Positions 20,425-31,230 of a stretch of 64,000 nt of DNA are shown piece by piece. Source of the stretch: Lycium barbarum (taxonomy: Eukaryota; Streptophyta; Magnoliopsida; Solanales; Solanaceae); contig NC_083339.1 in NCBI RefSeq assembly GCF_019175385.1, positions 44,979,330 to 45,043,329 on the forward strand. The letters run 5' to 3'. Numbering within the stretch: position 1 is the first letter of the stretch; each line of letters starts with the position of its first letter. The notes beneath the pieces were generated by a model. The model had not been told where the DNA came from. It ran no database searches and saw only the letters and a program-made list of their open reading frames with translations. The translations under genes and the position numbers were made by a program.

Positions 20425-22818
20425 TGTTATATCCCGTATTTTCATACGTCGAGTTGTTCGCAAGAGAATCGACTCAAGTTAAAGACGGGATCATTTCGGA
20501 CACGAAATAGAAATCTTTAATTTTAAATTTTAAATTAAAAAATAAATTGTTTATAAATTTTAATTAGTGTAAAAATATTATTGGAGATTAGGGATTAATT
20601 ATTTTTGATTAGATTATTAAGCAAGAATTAGTGATTAATTAAATTAATTAAGATTAATTAACAAAGTGGGCCCCACCCGATTTTTAATTAAAAAAAGGAA
20701 AATAGATGACACATAAGGGGGGCACGTGTAGGGCCTAGGAGGCTCATATATGTATATCACCAAATGAGGTAATGAGTCATCTCTTCACATTGCAATTGAA
20801 CACAAAACAAGACCAACAATTAAATTGAAGAAAGAAAGAAAAAAAAGCTCTCGGCCATGGCTGCTTTGGCCGAGCATTGAGAGGATGATGGAGAAAAATT
20901 AAAGTGTTGTGGTGTTGTGAACATTCAAGGGATTAAAAATATTACGGAGCCAAGCTTATCAAGGTAAGAGCTAATCATTTTTTTACACGTTTTGGAGACA
21001 ATTTAAACTTGTATAAATTGGTAAATGTGTGATGAATGTAAGAAGTTCTATATGTTGATGTTGAAATGTAAATTGAGCCGTGTAGGGGGCTGCTTTAATT
21101 AGGCATGGTGAATTGATTTTTAAGTGACAACATGGTTGATGTTATCATGAATTATATGGTAAAGGAATGAAGGGATTAGATATAAGGTTAAAGTTGTGTT
21201 GATATGAACATGTTGTTATTCTTATTGAATTGAAAGAATTGAAGATATGATTATATCCATATGTTGTTGTTGGTGTTTCTGTGTTAACAGGAGGGTAATT
21301 GGAAATTCGGGTTAAGCGAATATATAGGGGAAATGTTGCCCGATTTTCGTTAAGTCCTTGAATAATGAAAAACCCTAAACGAGAAATATAAGTTAAAGAA
21401 TAAGTTCTATAAGAGACGGCCTACGGATTTACGAACTATAAAATATAGTTACTAACGATAACGTTACTCTTATATTAAATAGGCTAAAAGAGCGACGAGG
21501 TGAACAGATTTACGAATAGTCGCTAACAGGTATGTAAAGTTGTCTCTTCTTTCTTTTGGCATGTCTTAGATCTAAGCGATGAATGATATGAACTTTTGGG
21601 TAATTCTATTCATAAGTTTTGAGTGTGATTTATGATTCTTATTCACTTCTTGATGTTAGAACTCTTAAGTGATTGAGCTTCCCTCTTCAGTTTTCTGTAC
21701 GTTGGATGATAGTCGATGTAGATCAGTTCCGATTCTTAGGAACTTTATGATAACTAATGTCCAGACTTCTATGAGATGTTCATACTATATTGACATATGA
21801 CTATTATTCCATTGAGTCTTTGATATACCCTGATACGTATATATATGATTCCAGTAGTTCTATTCTGATATAATCCACAGTGACATCCGAAAGGTATTTG
21901 ATATGACTATTGTCCTGATTTTCAAATGATAGTTCATTTTGATTGTTCCATGGAGTCTTTGAAAATGTTTTACTTTACATATGGTTGCTCACTACTCCAC
22001 TCGTGCACGTCTCAATATGTCTTTCACTAAGTCCCGGGCCAGGATATGTTATCGTGCACAGTCTCACTGCATTGTTCCCCGAGTCCCTCACTAGAGGGCC
22101 GGAATATGATATACATATATATATGATGGGGTTATGTTGTGTTTATGGAGTTATGCTGTGTTATGGGGTTGTGCTGTGTTTATGGAGTTATGCTGTGTTG
22201 TGGGGTTATGCTGTGTTTATGGAGTTATGCCGTGCTATGGTGTTACGATGTGTTATGGCGCCAAATACGGGGTGGCGACCATGTTTACTGGGTCCCATAA
22301 GGGGCCTGATATGATATATGATATTGACATGCATGATTTATGTTTCAAAGGGCAAGTATTTGGTATTCTGGACATTGTACTTGTTTTCTGCACACCTTAT
22401 TTCAGTTATGGTCCTTTTTACTGTATTTCATGCTTTATACACTCAGTACATATTCCGTACTGACCCCCTTTCTTCGGGGGGCTGCGTTTCATGCCCGCAG
22501 GCACATATACTCGCTTTGGTGATCCGCCAGCTTAGGATTCCCTTTCTGTTGTCTTGGAGAGCTCCGTTGTTCCGGAGCCTAGATTTTGGTACAGATCTTC
22601 TGTTGTATATATGTATATGTTTGTCTAGGGGTAGGACGGGGCCCTGTCCCGTCATATTTCACTACTGACACTCATAGAGGTCTGTAGACATGTATATGGG
22701 TCGTATTTAGACTTGATCAGTTGTGTCTATATGGTTATTATGGATGTTCTATCGTTGTAGCAGCCTTGCCGGCTTGCATATATTATCGTTTCGTAGTGGC
22801 AGCCTTGTCGGCTTAGGA
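20425..22818 (+). mobile_element. element A 3' LTR (truncated)
   Basis: Begins TGTTATATCCCGTATTTTCA; its first 100 bases align with the reverse complement of the element G LTR (61379 leftward), with phrases such as ACTCAAGTTAAAG shared. It contains donor-like sites AAGGTAAGAG (20961) and CAGGTATGTA (21528), the GGGAAATGTTGCCCG block (21330) and paired hairpins (22444-22481). At 22819 it is cut by an antisense LTR fragment, so roughly the last hundred or so bases are missing. Confidence 0.85.
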
Positions 22819-24106
22819 AGAAAGGACTAGCCTTACATACCTTTTCGTTTAGCTACTCTATCGCTTGAACGTTCTTCTCCAAAGCTCTCGTTTCTACCAT
22901 CAAGGGAGTTTGTACTAGCAATAGATAATCGATAACTTAAGCACACTTGACTAAAGCTAGAGAAAATTGGGCAGCATTTCCTTTGTTTACACAACTTTCT
23001 CCATATCATATATCAACTCCCAATCGTCAATTATAGCATTCATAATATCATATTCAATAATCTTCATTCACCTTACATTATCCAAGTCTCCCAATTTCAC
23101 TTCAAATCATCCATAACCATAGTCGTAGTACAATATTACATTCATTCTTATATAATGTTCATCCCATGTTCTTAATACCATTTATGTCATAACTATAATC
23201 AAAACATATCAAGAATCATAATTCATTTCAAGCTACTACTCAAAAGTGCCACTATTCTCATATTTATGATCCATTTTCTACTTCCTTTCGCAACCCAAAG
23301 TCTTTCAACCTCTTACTGATTTAAACAACATGGAATGATGATAAAACTTACCTTTGATAGTGTGGGAATGAGCTTTAAGTGGAAATATTTCACTTGAGCA
23401 AAACCATAATTCTCTTCCAATGAGATTTCTTGCCTTGGATGAGTCCTAATGAGTTTCTTGCACTTGTTTCTCTTGGTTTCATGAAGTTGATCATGAGTTT
23501 CTCTTGAATTGGTGTTGATGAAATATGTAGAGCACTCTAGAAGCCTTAAGAGATATGGAGAAGTGGAAATAATGAGAAAATGAAAGTGGGAACACATATT
23601 TAGACTTGCAACTTATTCATCCCGTAGGGCATTATATGGACCATTTAAACGGTCCGCATAAAATAGTACGGTCCGTATAAGTGTCCGTGGTTCACTATCA
23701 GAGAAAGTTTTTCTTTTGTTGGGTTATTCGGCCCCTTATACGGACCGTATAAGTTTGTCGTATAACTCTATTTCCCTGAAATGATTTCCGTCGTTCGTTT
23801 GATCTCCAATCCTTATGGATCCTCCTTAACACTTGTTTAACACTTCATTAACAATATAGGGGACGTTATAACTTATTCTCAAGACGTTATTAAGCCATCA
23901 TTAACCTGGTACTTTGTGAATCCTTTCCGATGCACAACGTATACCTCGCCTTTCTTGACGAACTTTCTTCTCTTACCTCGAATGTCTTTGAAATCTCAAT
24001 TAGGACCATTAAATACTCTTTCTTACTTATTCAAACATCGTATACTTCGTGCTCTTCATTAGCCTATTCACTGTGCATCCACGGGAAATGTTTTCGAGGT
24101 GTAACA
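22819..24106 (-). mobile_element. antisense LTR fragment, TGTTACACC family
   Basis: On the minus strand it starts TGTTACACCTCG at 24106 and resembles the LTRs at 27485-29854, 37062-40333 and 41321-43898. Only the 5' 1.3 kb remains; the rest is lost at 22819. It includes a 19-base palindrome CTTATACGGACCGTATAAG (23735-23753), a donor-like site (rc of ACTTACC, 23346-23352) and the conserved GGGCAGCAT block (22969). Confidence 0.8.
23640..23760. promoter_or_regulatory. ACGGWCCGT palindrome cluster near LTR start
   Basis: ACGGTCCG (23650), TACGGTCCGTA (23669) and the 19-base palindrome at 23735-23753 lie within 120 bases, 350-460 bases inside the LTR start. Comparable clusters lie at 27630-27900, 39850-39990 and 43405-43560. 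Function unknown; repeated transcription-factor sites or hairpin-forming DNA are possible. Confidence 0.5.
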
Positions 24107-24284
24107 ACAGTCTAGGTTTAGTGTCCAGTGGGGTCACTTTTATATGTGTGAGGGCCCCACACATATAAACAGTTGACCACCAAGACATTCAGGATTTTTT
24201 TCACTTCTTTCATACTCTAGTTCGTGCAGATAGAGCAATGCTTTTAGGAATTCTTCTAACTCATGGGAATTACATATTTCAGAA
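24107..24284 (+). mobile_element. element C 5' leader with 12-base hairpin
   Basis: The stretch before the element C gag contains TTTATATGTGTG (24139-24150) and CACACATATAAA (24158-24169), perfectly complementary arms around a 7-base loop AGGGCCC. It occupies the same place as the leader hairpins of element B and the LARD chain but with different sequence. It ends in CATATTTCAG just before the gag ATG at 24285, an acceptor-like site. No LTR or primer site of element C survives upstream. Confidence 0.65.
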
Positions 24285-25480
24285 ATGGCTTCGAAAAGAA
24301 AGTACTACAAGAGAAATACGGATACTAGCCAGAGGGCTACCATTGATGCAGCAACAAAAGGGGGCACTCAAGTCTGGACAGCCGCCACAGATAATATTGC
24401 AGCTACGCCTCCCAATACTTCGGACGCGGATGTTAGAGGAGCTATTTAGCTGCTCACTCAAATTTTGGTAAATCAGGCCCAGCGATAGGAAACAGCCCCT
24501 AGCTCAGGTGCTAGTAGTAGGTCGAACCGTTCTAGGACTCAGGAGTTTATGCGGATGAAGCCGCTGGTGTTCACGGGGTCAAAGAAGGATGGAGACTCGC
24601 AAAATTTCATTGATGGACTCCAGAAGGTGTTTCGAGTGATGCATGCTAATGATATAGAGGCAGCGGAGCTTGGAGCTTTCCAGCTGCAAGATATGGCTCA
24701 TATTTGGTATGAGACATGGGAACAGTCCCGAAGGGAGGATGCATCTTCTGCTCCTTGGGATAAATTTGCAGACGCTTTCATTGAGCATTTCATGCCAATT
24801 GAGGTCAGGGAAGCCAAGGCTATTGAGTTAGAGAATCTAAGGAAGAATGACATGACGGCTCAGGATTATTATGTCAAGTTCATGTCATTGTCCAGACATG
24901 CTCCTCATATGGTTCCTGACATGAGGGCCATGGTTAGAAGGTTTGTACTTGGGCTTAAACCCGAATTGCACTGGGATGCCAACACAGCTGCTCAGAACAA
25001 CAAGATGACTATTTCTAAAATACTAACATTTGTAAAAGCCAACAAGACTAGGCTGAAGGAAAAAAAAAAAGCCTTGCAGAAGCAAAAAAGATAGGGAATT
25101 TAGCAAAAGGACTAAGTCCACAGGAAATTTCAGTCAGGGAGAAACTCAGGGAGGCGGAAATCGTCAGTTCTTCAAGAATAGGTCCTCAGGATCTGTTCTG
25201 TCTACAACCAGTGTCCCATCTCAAAGGTCCAAGTTTTCCCAGAAATGCTAAAATTTTGGAGCAGCCACATATCCTACTTGCAGCAAGTGTGGGAGGAGAC
25301 ACCCAAGAGCATGTCGTTCGGGCACGGGTGGTTACTTTGGGTACTGTCAGCAGGGCCATTATCTGAAGGATTGCCCATCCGCAAGACTGAATACTAGGGG
25401 AAATGTAGCGCAGTCTACCAATTCAGCGGCTCCCCAAAATTCCCAAGCCCAACAGAGGCGCGGGGCAGCAAATTCCCCTA
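24285..25480 (+). pseudogene. gag: element C gag
   Basis: The ATG at 24285 starts MASKRKYYKRNTDTSQRATI; the frame is interrupted by TAG at about 24447 and 24489, then open from 24549 to 25094. It contains MKPLVFTGSKKDGDSQNFID, FQLQDMAHIWYETW, FIEHFMPIEVREAKA and DMTAQDYYVKFMSLSRHAPHM, a retrotransposon gag of a different Tekay subfamily from A and B. A run of A at 25061-25071 probably caused the frameshift ending the ORF. The zinc knuckle region follows (CSKCGRRHPRAC and GYCQQGHYLKDC), with the first cysteine of the second finger replaced (YFGYC). Confidence 0.9.
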
Positions 25481-25780
25481 ATACGGGCGGTTGTCCAGTG
25501 TTAATCTACCCCCGCAGCACCATAGCAGACTTAATAGAATTAGAGATGGTAGACTTTGACGTAATCATGGATATGGATTGGTTAGAGTCCTGTTATGCCT
25601 CAGTGGATTGTAGAACCAAAACAGTAACCTTTGATTTTCCCGATGAACCTATTGAATAAAAGGGTAATTCAGTAGCACCCAGGGGTAGATTTATTTCCTA
25701 CCTCAAAACCAAAAAGACGATTCGTATATTTACCACTTAGTCCGAGTCAGGGATGCAGATGCCCAGACTCCTACTATTCA
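25481..25780 (+). pseudogene. pol: element C protease remnant (active site deleted)
   Basis: After the glycine/asparagine-rich end of gag the sequence jumps at about 25495 to [36 protein letters not shown]. In A and B this block follows some 45 residues after the DPGST active site. Here that N-terminal half of the protease is missing, so the element could not have processed its own polyprotein. A TAA lies at 25657, followed by [15 protein letters not shown]. Confidence 0.8.
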
Positions 25781-26700
25781 ATTAGTAGCAGTTGTCAGTG
25801 AGTTTCTAGAAGTCTTTCCAGATGACCCATCCAGAGTCCCCCCCGATAGGGAAATTGACTTTAGAATTGACCTACTTCCCGGCATTAAGCTGATATCTAT
25901 TCCGCCATATAGAATGGCCCCAGCAGTGTTGAAAGAGTTGAAAGTTCAGCTAAAGGATCTTCTTGATAAGGGATTTATAAGGCCAAGTGTCTCACCTTAG
26001 GGCGCACCGGTCTTGTTTGTCTGAAAGAAGGATGGATCCTTGCGTATGTGTATAGACTACCGCTAGTTGAACAAGGTCACCAATAAGAACAAGTGTCCTC
26101 TTCCCAGAATTGACAACTTGCTTGATCAACTTCAGGGTGCTCAGTGTTATTCCAAGATTGACCTCAGATCAGGGTACCATCAGTTAAAGGTTAAGGAAGT
26201 TCATATTCTGAAAATCGCTTTCAGAACCCGCTATGGCCATTTTGAATTTCTTGTCATGTCGTTTGGGTTGACGAATGCACCATCAGCTTTCGTGGATCTT
26301 ATGAACAGAGCCTTCAAGCCTTATCTGGATTTATTCATCATTGTGTTTATTGATGACATATTGGTGTATTCTCGTAGTGAGGTTTATCATGCAGAGCATC
26401 TTAGAATAAAGTTACAACACTCAAGGATTGTGAGCTTCATGTGAAATTCTCAAAGTGCGAGTTTTGGCTAAAGTCAGTGGCATTCTTAGGCCATGTGATT
26501 TTAGGTTAAGGTGTTAAAGTGGACTTTTAGAAAATTGATGTTGTTAAGAACTGGCCCAGACCCTCCTCAGCATCAGATATCATAAGTTTCTTGGGTCTGG
26601 CAGGTTATTACAGGCGTTTTGTTGAGGGATTTTCCTCTATCTCAGCTCCGTTGATGATGTTGACTCAGAAGAAAGTCAAATTCCAAAGGTCGGATGCATG
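25781..26700 (+). pseudogene. pol: element C reverse transcriptase
   Basis: Encodes the RT from the VFPDDP linker through [56 protein letters not shown] and the catalytic [10 protein letters not shown] (26337-26372). TAG stops at 25998 and 26063, a frameshift near 26430, a TAA near 26508 and a TAG at 26527 break it. The region [21 protein letters not shown] is intact just upstream of RNase H. Confidence 0.9.
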
Positions 26701-27250
26701 TGAATAGAGTTTGGATGAGTTGAAGAAGAGATTGACTTCTGCTCCTGCGTTGGCGCTACCAGAAGGAACCGTAGGGTTCGTGATTTATGGTGATGCTTCA
26801 AGATTTGATCTCGGATGTGTCTTAATGCAGCATGGTAGGGTTGTCGCTTATGCGTCGAGACAGCTTAAGGCTCATGAAAAGAATTATCCGACTCATGATC
26901 TAGAAATGACAGCTCTGGTTTTTGCACTTAAGATATGGCATCACTACTTGTATGGACTGCATGTGGATATTTTCACTGATCATAAAAGCCTGCAGTATAT
27001 TTTCAAGAAAAGAGAGTTAAATCTTAGGCAGAGAAGATGGCTCAAATTGCTTAAGGACTATGATGTGGATATTCTCTATCATCCAGGGAAGGCGAATGTT
27101 GTAGCAGATGCTCTCTGTTGGCATTCCATGGGAAGTTTAACTCATGTTATTGCAGATAGGAAAATTATGACCAAGGAAGTTCACCGTTTGGCCAATCTTG
27201 GGGTTCGACTTTTGCACTCCGAGGATGGCTGTGTGGTTGTTGAGAAGTTG
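26701..27250 (+). pseudogene. pol: element C RNase H
   Basis: The frame opens after a TAG at 26704 and encodes [57 protein letters not shown] and [23 protein letters not shown]. The D-E-D residues are present (GDAS, DLEM, TDHK). After HSMGSL and a short linker the frame runs into the integrase deletion at about 27250. Confidence 0.9.
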
Positions 27251-27484
27251 GTGAAACAGAGTTGGTAGGACTAGATTTGGTCTATCAGGCTATGAAAAAG
27301 GTCAAGTTAATTCAAGAGCATTTGAAAACGGCTCAGAGTCGCCAGAAGCTTTACACAGATGTGAGACGAAGAGATTTATAGTTTGAAGTTAATGACTGGG
27401 TATTTCTTAAAGTCTCGCCTATGAAGGGTGTCATGAGATTTGGTAAGAAGGGGAAGCTTAGTCCCCGATATATTGGACCATACA
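27251..27484 (+). pseudogene. pol: element C integrase C-terminal remnant
   Basis: Directly after the RNase H linker comes LVYQAMKKVKLIQEHLKTAQ and VNDWVFLKVSPMKGVMRFGKKGKLSPRYIGP, which in A and B follows the entire integrase core. The HHCC finger and DDE core, roughly 700-800 bases, are therefore deleted. The sequence is then interrupted at 27485 by the 5' LTR of element B; the target duplication candidate is ATACA (27480-27484). Confidence 0.9.
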
Positions 27485-27636
27485 TGTTACACCTCGGAAA
27501 TTTTTCCGTACTTGTGTGATGAGTAGAACTATGAAGGGCTTGAGTGAATGATGTTTTATTAAGTCGGGAATGGCTAATTAAGAATTTTTGGAAATAAGAA
27601 AGTCGCGGAAATTTTTCAGTCCAGTGGTCGTATATG

Positions 27637-27783
27637 GCACTATACGGCCCGTAAAGTGATTTACGGACCGTATAGTGCAATCGTCTTTCAGCTTGCCAAA
27701 AATCTCAAGTTCTGCCCAGTGTTGATATGGTTAAATACGACCCAGTTAACGGCGTGTAAACTGGTTTACGGATCGTAAACCAG
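27637..27783. promoter_or_regulatory. inverted repeats in element B LTR start
   Basis: GCACTATACGG (27637-27647) pairs perfectly with CCGTATAGTGC (27668-27678). CTGGTTTACG (27761-27770) pairs perfectly with CGTAAACCAG (27774-27783) around GAT. They lie 150-300 bases inside the LTR, the expected U3 region, and match palindrome clusters in related LTRs. Confidence 0.6.
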
Positions 27784-29387
27784 GTCGTAAACTGCCATGT
27801 TCTTCAGCCAAAACTTTTTGTTTTTCATATGCTTAAAAACGACCACAGTGGACCGACCGTAAATCAAAATATGGTCCGTATATGGTGGTTTACGACCACT
27901 GTTCATCCCGACAATTTTTCATTAATGGACAGTTTTGTGATTATTAAAAAGGGACTTAAACTCATTTCACTCCATTTTTCATCAAGATAACTCAGGAGGC
28001 CTCTAGAACATTCCAAATATCTCTTCCATAAGAATCAAAGAGAATCAAAGGGAACATCAAGGTCAACACCACCAAATTCATGATATCAAGTGTAAGAACA
28101 CAACAAAGGATCATCTAAGTGAAGAAATTCCAAAGATGGTGGAACTAGGGTTTTGTCTAAGTGAAGCATTTCAACTCAAGATTGTTCAACCATCATTCAA
28201 GGTAAGTTCCACGACAAATTCATGTTGTTTGAGGCATTGAAAGGTTCACATACTTGAAATATAGAAGAACATAGAAATGAGTCATTATTGAGTAAATAGT
28301 GATATAAGTGTGTGATAGTGGAATTGAATCATGAAAGTTGAAGAGTTGTCATTACGAATACGTTATGAATGATGTTCATATCATGAAACAAGTGTTAAAT
28401 GCGTGGAAATACAAAGATGAGCTAGAAGTAGAAATATAGGAAAAAATTGGAGGAAAATGGTGGATTTTACTAATTGTGCATGAATGATGATTGTTGATTG
28501 TGATATTGTGAGTAGTATGGTGAATGTAGGGAGTTAATATAAAACATGGGAAAAATAGTATAAACAAGAGAAGTGCTGCCCAATTCTTCCTAGACCTGAC
28601 GATGCGTTTGTAGACGATTAACTAATGTTAGTACGAATTCTCTCATGAAGGTAACGACGTGGTATTGAAGGAGAGCAAGTGAGCGATAGCCTAGCGGAAC
28701 GACCAAGGTATGTGAGGCTAGTCCTTTCTTTCAAATGGCATGAATCTTATAGTCTGAATTACCATCTTTTCATGAGCTCCTACATTCCAAAAAGTTAAAT
28801 GGCCATATGAGATAAGTTATACGATATGATGCTGTTAGTCCTTGCCTACACTCACCTTATGTACTAATCCTTTCGAGGTGAGGCAGAATGTCCGTAATTG
28901 CTCCATAAAGTAATCGGGGGGGGGTCACGACCTTACGTCATCCCGATAGAGTAAAGTAGTTCTCAAACCTCATGCATGTGTTATGATAAGGTAAATATTT
29001 TTACAATAAGCACATTATTATGACTATTTTATGATAAGCATGGCATGAGCATTGCATACCGGGCCTAGTTGTCCGGGCAGACACCGCTTCGGCGGGCGGC
29101 GATACGGATACACCACGACCTTCGGGTGTGGGCAGACACTACTAGTGGGCGGCACGAGATGGTACCCCGGACGCGGGAGGCCTGGACGCGGGCTTATATT
29201 ATTGATTATCATACCGTTCCGACATGGGCGGGCAGCTTGCATATGATGCATACATGTTACGATGATAAGTATGAGTAAGACAACATGCATTATTCCATGT
29301 ATGATTATCAGTCAGATCCATATGCTTTATATTGATGCGCTCATTATATTATTGATGCCTTTCTTCACTGTTCATGCCTCTCATACC

Positions 29388-29424
29388 CAGTACAATGTTC
29401 GTACTGACGTCCCTTCTTTGGACG
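29388..29424 (+). other. paired LTR hairpins, element B
   Basis: CAGTAC (29388-29393) and GTACTG (29401-29406) flank a 7-base loop. Immediately after, CGTCC (29408-29412) pairs with GGACG (29420-29424) around CTTCTTT. In other families the second stem is CCCCC/GGGGG with a similar loop, so pairing is conserved while sequence is not. Confidence 0.65.
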
Positions 29425-29858
29425 CTGTGTTCATGCCCAGAGGTAGACAGGGAGGCGAGCTTGATCCAGATACTTAGGAGCTGTCAGCTGTTGAGAGCAC
29501 TCCATTGTTCGGAGGTGCTAGTGATTTCTCTTTGGGTACATATGTATATATATATTCTGGGCATGGCGGAGTCTTGTTCCGTCCATTGTATAGTATGTCA
29601 GTAGAGGCTCGTAGATACGTAGTGTAGGTAGCATGGTCTCACGTCTTTCATGTATACGTGCACTCATTATTTTGATGTACCAAACTTTTCTATATACACA
29701 AGTATTTATGTTTCCATAAAAGTTATGATCTTTTTCCATGTTTCGAGCATAAATGTGATGATAAGGCATTAATTTAGTAAGGAGGGTAATAGAGCGAGCG
29801 GTGCTCGACGGTTAGCCCCGGGTACCCGTCGCGGCCCCTAGTTGGGTCGTTACAGAAG

Positions 29859-29951
29859 TGGTATCAGAGCAGTTCGTCCTAGGAAGTGTCTACGAGCCAT
29901 GTCTAGTAGAGTCTTGTTTATGGTGTGTTGCGCGCCACGCCAATAAACAAG
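29859..29951 (+). other. element B primer binding site and leader hairpin
   Basis: TGGTATCAGAGC (29859-29870) is a perfect initiator-Met tRNA primer site four bases after the LTR. The leader hairpin has arms CTTGTTTAT (29913-29921) and ATAAACAAG (29943-29951), with an inner stem GGTGTG/CACGCC. Compared with CCTGTTTAT/ATAAACAGG of the LARD chain, both arms changed together. Confidence 0.8.
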
Positions 29952-30061
29952 AGGCTACCGGGCATTTAGGAAAATGACCATCTTTCTTTTCACTAGATCG
30001 TGCGATAGAGCCATGCCTAGGATTTTATCCTTTCCTAAAGAGTGTGTTATGATTTCAGAAG

Positions 30062-31230
30062 ATGCCGCCAAAGGGAAAAGCTACCGCCGCCCAGAAGGGC
30101 AAAGCTACGACAAAGAGGCAGGCGGAAAGAGAGCCTTCGGCAAATGTAGAGGAAAGTGAATCGCAAAGTGAGGCCGCGCCCAATGTAGAAGAGCAGGGAG
30201 GAGCCTCAGCTCCGATTCCTCCACCGGGTGCTTCAGGTCAACAAGTGTCTGAAGCCATACATTTATTGACACAGTTAGTTGCTGCTCAGGCACAACGACA
30301 GAATGCGGACCCAAGTGATCGTTCGGCTTGTACAAGAGCACGTGATTTCCTTACTCTAAACCCTCCAGAATTTTTCGGGTCGAAGCCGGATGAGGACCCA
30401 CAAGGTTTTATCGATGAGATGTTGCGGACGCTGAAACTTATGCATGCTTCTGAGACCGAATCCGTGGATTTGGTCTCATATAGACTTCGCGACGTGGCGG
30501 TACTATGGTATAAAAATTGGGTGATATCAAGGGAGAGAATGCGCCACCTCCCGTATGGCAAGAATTTGTGGATGCCTTTATTCGTCATTACTTGCCGCCT
30601 GAGGTCCGCCGAGCTAGAGCGGACAGGTTCTTGAATTTAAAGCAAGGAAGTATGAGTGCCCGAGAGTATAGTATGCAGTTTAATTCTCTGGCCAGGTATG
30701 CCCCGACTATGGTGGCTGATATGGGCGATCGGGTTCATAGATTTGTGAGTGGTTTGGGGCCACACCTATTTAGAGATTGCTTGACAGCCACCTTGCAAGA
30801 CGGGATGGATATTTCCCGATTACAGGCACATGCTCAGAACCTGGAGGAACGACAACAGCAGCAAAGAAGTGATCGGGAAAATGACCAAAGTCAAGGTAAG
30901 AGAGCTAGATCTACAGGGGCAAGTAGTGAGTATAGAGGGGGATCGAGACAGATGCATTCTAGGCACTCAGGTCAGTCAGCGACCAGTGCGCCTCCCCGGT
31001 TCTCAGATAGGAGGTTTGACCGTTCTTTTCAATCAGGGCAGGGCCAGAGCTCGAGGGCTTCAGATTTTCAGTTCAAGGGAGATTTTAGCCAGAGGAGACC
31101 CCAGTACCGCGGTGTAGTCAGTGCGGTAAATTACATTCCGAACAGTGTCGTCAGGGTACCGATGCTTGCTATGCCTGCGGGCAGGTTGGTCATATGATGA
31201 GTGATTGCCCTTCAGCGAGAGGTATAGTTG
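30062..31230 (+). pseudogene. gag: element B gag
   Basis: The ATG at 30062 (after acceptor-like GATTTCAG/AAG) starts MPPKGKATAAQKGKA. A charged N-terminus is followed by the capsid domain: PPEFFGSKPDEDPQGFIDEM, SYRLRDVAVLWYKNW, then, after a frameshift near 30530, VWQEFVDAFIRHYLP, FNSLARYAPTMVADMGDRVH and a glutamine/arginine/serine-rich linker. A second frameshift near 31108 precedes the CCHC knuckle [14 protein letters not shown] (31167-31208). Only two frame breaks separate it from an open gag, so it is much younger than elements A and C. Confidence 0.93.

Larger units (their letters stand above)
27485..29854 (+). mobile_element. element B 5' LTR (complete)
   Basis: A 2370-base LTR from TGTTACACCTCGG to GGGTCGTTACA, followed by a perfect primer site. 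It was inserted into the integrase remnant of element C. It holds a palindrome cluster near its start (27630-27900), donor-like sites AAGGTAAGTT (28200) and AAGGTATGTG (28706), the GTGCTGCCCAATT block (28577) and paired hairpins at 29388-29424. The 3' LTR partner is absent, because the internal region is truncated at 34676. Confidence 0.9.

Noticed and set aside
29024..29290. Overlapping ORFs on both strands near 29050-29290
   Set aside because: They fall in a GC-rich part of the element B LTR and are not conserved in the related LTRs.
30105..30588. Minus-strand ORFs opposite element B gag
   Set aside because: Shadows of the gag coding strand, with no recognisable domain.
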